This document shows, piece by piece, positions 26,301-35,300 of a stretch of DNA of 64,000 bases. Within the stretch, counting starts at the first letter, position 1. Each line of letters starts with the position of its first letter. The DNA is taken from the NCBI RefSeq assembly GCF_954871325.1, contig NC_088775.1, forward strand, positions 16,779,561 to 16,843,560, read 5' to 3'. A model generated the notes under the pieces. The model ran no database searches. It was given only the letters and a program-made list of their open reading frames with translations, and was not told the DNA's origin. The DNA is from Gordionus sp. m RMFG-2023. Lineage: Eukaryota > Nematomorpha > Gordioida > Chordodea > Parachordodidae. Both the position numbers and the translations under genes were made by a program.

Positions 26301-29300
26301 CATTAATCTAATATCTCCAACTAGGGGTTTTTCCTAACAATGAAACCCCATGTGATCATCATCTCTTCTTCTTCCCACAAGGAAAACTTAATTCCCCTGT
26401 CAGAATAACTGACATTTTATGTTTATATTAAATTTATTTCTTCTTTTTTGAACAATTACAACAAGAACATTCTCTTTTTTAAGAAGAATAACAGAGCCCT
26501 AAGATACAATTTGCAGGTCACGGCCTGGATTTTTTTTCGGCCCGGCCTGGGTTTTTTTTAAAGAAATTATATTTATTTTTGATTTTTATAGCTAATTTCA
26601 AATATTTGGTTTTAAAATATATAGCCGAGCCTGGATAATTTTTTTAAAAAAAATCAAGCCCGGCCCCGGCTGTTTTTTTTAAAAAATTTCGGGCCCAGCC
26701 CGGAAAAATTAAAATATGATCCGACCCGGAAACCGGGCCTGCAGTTCTCTGAAAACATACCTAAGATACAACTTCTGAAAGTGTGAATCGTTCGGATCTT
26801 TTAAATATTTATAAGCATTTGACGCCAAGCAAGGATGAGTAATTGAAAAATTAGCTCAATCCCATCGAAGATTGGATTTTACATTGTAAATATAATACAA
26901 CAATTATTCCTAAGAAACTATTTGTGTATTAATATTTATATTTCCAATATTAAATTTTTTTACTTTATATATAAATTTTAAAGGCTCAAAAAATTCAAAT
27001 TTCTATTTTGGGTCATTTAAGTGATTCATATGGTGGTTATATTCACTTTATTATTTTTATATTTTATAGTTTTTTATGTGCCGGTTTATATATATAATTT
27101 TTTTATAATTCATATAATTTAAAATTGTGTATTAGAAATAATTATTAGTCCTAATAAATTTATGCTTGATATTTTTAAATAACAATAATATTTCTTAAAA
27201 AAATTTATTATCTCCCCCCCTCTAGACCAAATTCCTGAGTACGCGCCTGGTTTGTAGTATAAAATATAGACAGAATTTGTTATAAATAATAAATAAATCA
27301 TTTATGGCCCTATTTGTAAAACAAAATTTAACTATGGTGCTTTTTACCTCAAGCGTAGCTAAGGCAATTTAAAGAGGGGGGGGGGGAGGGGGGGGTTCAT
27401 CTGCCTATATCTTTTAAGGGTTAGGTTTTTTAGGATAAAATTTTTTTTGAAAATGTAGGAATAAATCAAGCTTATTGCTATTAAATTTTTCATATAGTGC
27501 GTTTAAATTGAACGGTTTAATTCTGCGTTTTAGCAAATAATGAATTTTAAATGATGTTTAAAATAGAGCGATTCTATAGTTGCATAAAAAAAAATCAACA
27601 AAAAAATTTTAAGCAAGGTCTTTTGAGAATTTTGTTAAAATTTAAGGCAAAAATTTATTTTCGAATGCACATAGAAGATTTTTTTTTCTTATTAAATCCT
27701 GGACAAGAGGACACCATAGATACCACTTTTCTTTAATAGCAAAACAATGAATATACATTTTATAAATGATATATAATAACTTTTTTTATTTATTGGTTAA
27801 TTTTTTCAATTTATATCAAGAATTTATTATGAAATTATCCCACTATTTTTTAAACCAACATAAATTATTATGATATACAATATACATTAATAATATTAAA
27901 TCCATTAACATTTTAATATAATATTTTTTAAGATTTTTTATGTAAAAGAAAAAAAATTTTAAGTCACCGAAACATGAAATAATAGACTTATGCAATGGTC
28001 TGGTTTTTAGGGCTTTCTGAAATATTTTAAACATTGGGCGGGTGGTGGACGTATAAAAAATATTTTTAAAATAGGCTGATGAATTTGAAATATTTTTCGA
28101 GCGAAATGAGCAAAATAGACTTCTATTAATAAAAATTCATTTTTTTATTTCCTAATATTGCAACCTTTTTCAAGTTTAATTAAAAATACATTTAACTAAA
28201 TGAAGAGCCAAATCAGCCACTAAGATAATTTTTAAAGATTAGGCTAACGGGTGGGTGGGCGAACGGATTAGAGGTTGACTCAGTTTTAACAAGGATGCGA
28301 TATCCGAATATTTAATAAAAGAAAGCGCAAAACTCCAAAGTTCTTATGAAATATCCACATATCCTTGATATTTCTTAAATGGTTTATTCAGGCTTCAACT
28401 ACTAGAATTTCCTTCATTTAGAATTGAAAAAAAAGAAAAATATGCTTTTTCTACCTTAAATAATACCTCCTATAATTTCTCAAATCAAGTTGTAAATCTG
28501 TTGATCATTTCTTTTTTGGCTTTCTTCCCAGCAATAGTTAGGAATTTTTTAAGCATTTTTGTAGATAAATTTAGATCTTACAAAAAATCATGAGGCATGC
28601 TATACTATTTTGTTTAGATTAAACTGTAAAATCGTTTAATCCATAAAATTTAAAGTTTTGTCAAATGTTTTAATCCAAAATCCTACATTTCTTTTAATAA
28701 AAACGCTTATACCAATTTATAAAGTCACGTTCCCACTTTATAGATCTAATTTTTTAAAAAATTTGTATATATTTCACATTTTATAAAATAAATTTTACAA
28801 CTAGAATTTATTTTAAATTAATTAAAGATTTTAAACGAAAACATTTTTTGATTTTCTCAAAAACGTGTAAAATCTCAATATTTGCAAATAACAACTAAAA
28901 AATATAATTTAATTTTAAAATACATTACAAGTTCTTTTAACTTATAATTTGTTGTTAGGTCTATCTGAATGGAAAGTTGAAATAAATTAATAGCTTTAAG
29001 GATTGTAATAAAAAAAAATTCCTATAATACTCAAATAAATAATTATAGCTTTATAACTTAATAAGTGAAGTATACGAAAGTTTTAACGAACATATATTAA
29101 TTCTAAAAAAAAAAATTCCTATAATACTCAAATAAATAATTATAGCTTTATAACTTAATAAGTGAAGTATATGAAAGTTTTAACGAACATATATTACTAA
29201 AAAAAAATAATTGCATACCAAATGTTATATTTTAAAATTAAAAGAATATATATTAATGAATGGAACAAGACCTCTATATCTTTTAGAGCTTTTTTTCTGT

Positions 29301-32300
29301 TATGCTTTGAACTGGGCCAAACCTCCTGACGATGATATTCTATGACAGATATGTCATATATTAAACCAGCGGGACATTTGATACTATAGTATAATTTTCT
29401 GCAAAAAATTTTAATTGAAAAAATATCGATTTGTAATTTTTTATCACAGTTATCTACCGACGTTTGTGTTCAAATCAAAAAAATTAACATTTTTAAAAAA
29501 GGACAAAATCAAAATATAGATTTGTATTTTAATTATTTGTAAAGTTAAAATTTTTTTAAAATAAATGATTTCCCTTTTTAAATAAAAAGAATAATGAAGA
29601 ACAAAGCGGTTCTGTATAAATTTACACCAGAAAACTTCAAGATAGAATTTTTATTTTTTTAAATGAACTTCTTGATGGGATTGGAAAAGCTTATAGATTT
29701 TTTTTTATCATAATCGGGCATTTTAAAATTTTTAATGTCGTTACTAAATGCTCCACCTAATTACATTAATTTAATTTTTGATAATTAAAATTTATTTATT
29801 ACCAATAAGCCACGGCCCCCCCCCCCCAAAAAAAATTTCACCAAGCCCAGCCCCTCCAAAAAATTTGGCCCCCAAATTAAAAAAAAAATATTTAGCTATT
29901 AAATTTTAAACACCCATTAACGATTAAATCTAAATAAAAATAACGACAAAATTTTTAGAAAATAATCATTTAATTAAAAGTTAAGAAAACCTGAGCATAA
30001 TTATTCATTATATTTTTTGTGGAGAAATCCAAGAAAATTTAAATTTAGTATTAATGGCTTATGGAAAAAAATAATACTGAAAGCTTTTAATTCATTTATG
30101 TTAACATTTAAAGATAAAAATCGTCGTTTACAAATTTTTAATAAAAATAGCTAAAAATTTCTATGAGTGCCTCACTATTTGTTTTATTTTTAAAAAATAT
30201 TGTCCCACCACCCAGAGTAAACAGTTGCCTATCCCAGCTGGAAATTCCTGAATACGGCCCTGATTATAAATGCATATTCTTTGAAAATTAGTCTCGTCTA
30301 AATATCTTAAATCCAATTTCATCAGACTTCTACCATTTCAGAACACTTTATCTTAACCATTAATTTGATGGAATAGTTGTAAGAATTTTAACGAGTATCA
30401 CTTATAAGATCTCTTCAATTTTTCTAAATGATATCCGCCATTTTTTGACAACTTATTTTATTTTTAAACCAGTATTAAACAATTGTAAAATGATTACCTT
30501 GATATTCCTTTGAAATGTTTAAGGTTTAGATTTTGGCAAGAGCAGTGGTAAAGCTTTAGTAGTAAAGGTGACAAAATTATTATGGACAGTTAAAATATTA
30601 TCTAGACTCTTTAATTTGAGTATTATCTTTATTAAAAATAAAGGAGAAATCAGTGGGAATAAAATTTCTAGTGGTTGCTAGAATAGGATGGTGATATTTT
30701 TTTTTTAATGTATAGTAAATTAATATATTCTTATTAAAATTCAAGATATTATCTAAATTATAAAGATTTAATTAACATACACGCTTTCCCAACCTTGGTT
30801 TAATAGTCTCTAAAGTAATGTCAAAAATTATATTCATATAGTTTTGAATCTAGTTAAAATAATTTTATAACCAATATATAATTTCTATAAGAATAGAAAT
30901 TTAGCAATAACAATTTTTATCCAGTCTCAAGCCTTCATTAAAATGATAAACTTTTAAAAGGATCCAAATATCATTCATTAAAAGGATCTCAATCAGGATC
31001 CTTGTTTAAAAAAAAGGATCGTCGATCAGCTATTTGACAAAATTTGGATCGAATCCAAGATTATCGATTCTTATGGTTTTCGGTTTAACGTAATAAATTT
31101 TATACGCTACCGTTGACTACATGTTAATCAGAGATTTACTTACCTCGGTTCGGCCCGTCCGAGAGCACGGCCCGTGGATCGGATCAGACAAAAATTTTAA
31201 AGAGAATGACAACTTGTACGAAATTTTCAACGGGCCCAAATGGGCCGAGGCCTTTTATGTCATACACGAAAAAAATTTCCCCATAGAGCTTAATCACGAG
31301 TGCATTTCCCCTGAATGCACATTACCTCGTATGCCTATTGCAGCGAAAAGATATTCCGCGAATGAATTATCGTAAATATTATATCGCAAAATTTACCAAA
31401 AATGCATTACCGCAAGAGCATTGTAGCAAATTATTCGAATGCCTCGATTCTACATATAGGGGAGACTAGGGTTAGGTAAACCCCGGGACTTGGCAAACCA
31501 TTAATCTTATTTTAAAATTAAATATACGAGAAGGTTAAAATTTTATCCTAATATATTTTTTTTAGTTTACATCTATAGACAAAAAAATCTTTTGAAATAT
31601 TTAATAATTAAAAATTTTGTTTAAGAAATAAAATTTTGATGAAATTTTCAAAAGATATTTACATGATAAAATTTTAATTTTTATTAAAATATATAATCAT
31701 TTATATGTAAATTAAATTTTATAGCAAAGTTTAAACACTCTTCTATAACTTGGGAAAGTTTTATGAGTATTTATTATATCTAGATATTATTTCAATCATA
31801 ATTTATCAATTTAGAGCTATCGGAGCTTACTAAACCATACACGTCAATTATGGCAGTTAATGAAAAAAATAATTTTTAAAATGCAATTTCATGGCGGTTT
31901 CATGATTTGTATTTAGTATTTATGCTCAGAAATCATAATCTCTCCTTGAGATCCTTATTTTTTTATTTAAAAATGTTTATTAAATTAACCAAAATTTAGT
32001 TTTAATTTTTATATATAATTTACTTCAATTTATAAGTATTATGATATTTTGAACAATAAAATTATTCTAATTAATAAATAAAAATTTATTATGGCCTAAA
32101 AAAATCAATGGTTTAGGAAGTCTCATGAAGTGGTATGCCTCACCACGCTATTGGGGCTAGTTGAAAATTTTTCACTTCTACAAAAAATAAAATTTAAAAA
32201 AAAAAATTATATTTTTAAATTTTTTTATATGACACCTTTAAATAGTATAGTTTTAGGTATCTAATCATATATTATTTTATAATCTAAAAAAAACCACAAG

Positions 32301-35300
32301 CTATAGCCAATTTTGTAAAAATAGGTTCGACTAACCCCAATCTCCCCTACCAATGTATTGAAATATCATCGCAAATGTATCACAACTAAATGCATTATTG
32401 TGAATTGCATTATCCCGAAATCCATTATCACAAATGCATAGTCGTGAATGGATTATCTTAAATGAATATAGTATCTCCAATGTATTAATGCGAATGAACG
32501 CAATTTGGCAAAGATTTACATCATATATATATATGGGCCTTTAAACGTGCAAAATAGATCTCTAAATGTTTGACTCGACGCCTAGCAATTTTAATATGTG
32601 GGGCTCGGATTTTTTTTGAATCGGGACAGGCTAGCTCTAGCATTATTAATTGTAAAAAAATTTTTTTTAATTAATCATGCATTCAAGTTTCTATGACTAA
32701 AATTTTCAATATATTTCTTATTGTTATACTATACATATTTTAGATATTATGGTTGGACTTTTTAATGTATTGGTAGACATACTATGGAAGTTCACTGTTT
32801 ATTGGTATGCCGGAAATTTTATGTGCAAATTAATTCGTTATTTACAAGTATTTATCAATTTTTTAAAATCTGAATCGTCAAATGTTAATTTGTATTTATA
32901 TCTATATTTTAAAGCATCACTATAATCGTTCTCTTTTCTGTATATTTATATTTGCAATATTAACTAGACAGTCGTTATATATGCATCCACTTACGTATTG
33001 GTGGCGATGAGCTTAGATAGATATTTGGCCGTGTGCAGACCTTTACATTACTTAAAAAAAGGTATATAACAAAAAACTTTTCAATTATACAATTATAAAA
33101 CAAACTAAAAATATTTTATTATGAAACTATAAATGATTTTTTATAGAATAAATTCATATAAGAATGTTTCTTTCTGTTGTTTTTTATACATTTAAAATTT
33201 CAATATTTTATGTTGTTTTATGCATCCGTGATCAATTTTTTAATTAATTCTAAATTTTTATATTTCTTTAAGAAAGAAAGATTTAAAATGTGAAATTAAA
33301 TTTGAATTTATATTTCTTTAAGAAAGAAAGATTTAAAATGTGAAATTAAATTTGAATTTATATTTCTAAATTATTTGGAGGGGGAAAAATTATATTTAAA
33401 AAGTTAAATTACATAAACTTTCGTGTTATATGATTGCCCTAGTTGTGACATAAATCTGGGACTTATAAATTTCTACAAGTTCTCTAATTATACTTATTCT
33501 CTACGTTATTTTTTAAATTTTTTTTCTTTTCAAGAAACAAGATATATGATGATAATCATAGTGTGGAGTTGCAGCTTAATCTTTTCAATACCTTCTTTAG
33601 TCTTTAACCATATTAAATCTGTATCAATAACCAATTCTAACAACATAAATGCTGATTATAAAGAGTCTTCATTCACCACGGATCTTCCTTTGAATCGGGT
33701 GTTTAAACACACGTTTTCTCTCAACTCTTCTAATGTGAATATGTTTAATCTTACAAACGTTTTGTTAGATACTCCAAGCCTTTATCTTGATAATTATTCG
33801 TATCAATGTTGGATTTCTTTACCCTACGATTGGTTATGGAAGCCCTATTTCACGATCATCATGGCATTGGTTTACATAATTCCGGCATTTATAATGATTA
33901 TTTTTTATGGGATCATAGTTTTAAAGATCTGGCGACGTAGTAAAGATTTTAAACCTTACTCCGTTAACTCAAACAAAACCGTTAATTATTTCGAGTCTTC
34001 GAATACCTCGCCTTCTTCGCGATTACCTAGTTTCAAAAATGTTTTATCATATGGGTTTAAATACAGTCCATCATTTTATACCAAAAATTTAAAAGGAAAA
34101 AATTCGAAATTATTTTACTATGATAAGAAGAAAAGGGACCAGAGTGGTGATATTAAAAAAACCTTTAATAAAGCGACCATTAAAAAAATTGCCAAACCAT
34201 TACCTCTTAACCGCGAAGGTAATTTTTTCTGGACTCCTATACACGCACTTCAGACTTCTATTAGACCCTTTTTACCCATGACTTACAACGTGAATTTAAA
34301 TGATAAGAATGCGTGTCTAATATTTGACAACAAACACACTCAAAATGTTTACAGGGCCAACTGTATTAATGCAAATAATAATAGTATTATAAATCATCAC
34401 AAAAAGTTGCAAAAGAAATATATTGGTAACGGAAATATCAAAAGATCTAGTAATATTGTAACCCCAAATAAAACTTATTCCAACAACATAACCTTGAAAA
34501 AAACTAATTCCTTGACTGCCCCCCTTTTAATACAAAAGTCATCAGAAGAAATTGCGAATATATCAAAATACAATTTGTTACCTCCATCTAACGATGTTTT
34601 CTCTAAAACAAATCAACGCTATTCTTTTTACAATTTAAAATTCCGAAAATCTTTCCAAGGCAATTATTTATTGTATCTGTTTGTTTATAAAAATATATAT
34701 CCTTTAATATTTTATATCATAAATTATCATTTAAAACATGCATCATCGTGTAGTTGAAGTAACTAGTTATATTTTTTGGAAAACTTATCAAGCTATCTTG
34801 TAGAAATCTTTAATCTAATATGATTTCAAAATCAAGGAATATATTGTCCATTCAGGCGCGTATGCAGCGAGGGTGAAACAGGGGACAAATACCCCCCCCC
34901 CCCAAGCCAAAAAATTAAATGCTGGCTAAAATATTTTTCAAAAATATTACCGATTCCTACCTCTTATTGCATAGATATTCTATTCTACATTTATTATCAT
35001 TCACAGTAGAAATAAATACGCTACTAATTTATTCTATCAATTGATATCGATTTCAATTTTCCTTATTGTTATATTTATCTACCATTTTAAAATTTCCACC
35101 TAATTACCTGAACCTTTTCATTGCAAAACGAAAATAAAATGTTTTAAAATGGCATCGATTTGATTGAGACGATGTGAATAGCTGAAAGCATTATATTGGA
35201 ACTTAAGGAAATTAGGTCAAATATAGGTGAAGAATTTCATAAATTATATGTCACTGTTGAGAAAGCAGAGCTCTAAGAATTTTGTATTTGTCTACCTCAA

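Larger units (their letters stand above)
23522..26463 (-). mobile_element. LTR retroelement (degenerate or non-autonomous), 5-bp TSD
   Basis: Two near-identical direct repeats of about 342 bp bound a 2.2-kb interior with no gag-pol reading frame. Read on the minus strand the LTR starts TGTTGTAATTG. A purine-rich tract, GTGAAGGGTGGGCG, precedes the 3' LTR, and TGGTGCACGATG, a likely primer-binding site, follows the 5' LTR. AGAAC flanks the element on both sides (23517-23521 and 26464-26468). Twelve extra bases between the left duplication and the matching LTR sequence are unexplained. The insertion cuts the hAT dimerisation motif. LTR start and purine tract resemble those of 40332-42095, suggesting related families. 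Confidence 0.8.
22473..27249 (+). mobile_element. Decayed hAT element with perfect 8-bp TSD, split by an LTR element
   Basis: The left end CATTGGCGTACGCAG and right end, in reverse complement CAGGCGCGTACTCAG, are terminal inverted repeats. GTTTGTAG flanks both sides exactly (22465-22472 and 27250-27257), an 8-bp target duplication diagnostic of hAT. Inside lie frameshifted transposase fragments and, nested, the LTR element 23522-26463. It sits in the large receptor intron. A related, worse preserved copy starts at 34853. Poly-C near the right end (27212-27220) is also seen near the left end of that copy. Confidence 0.85.
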
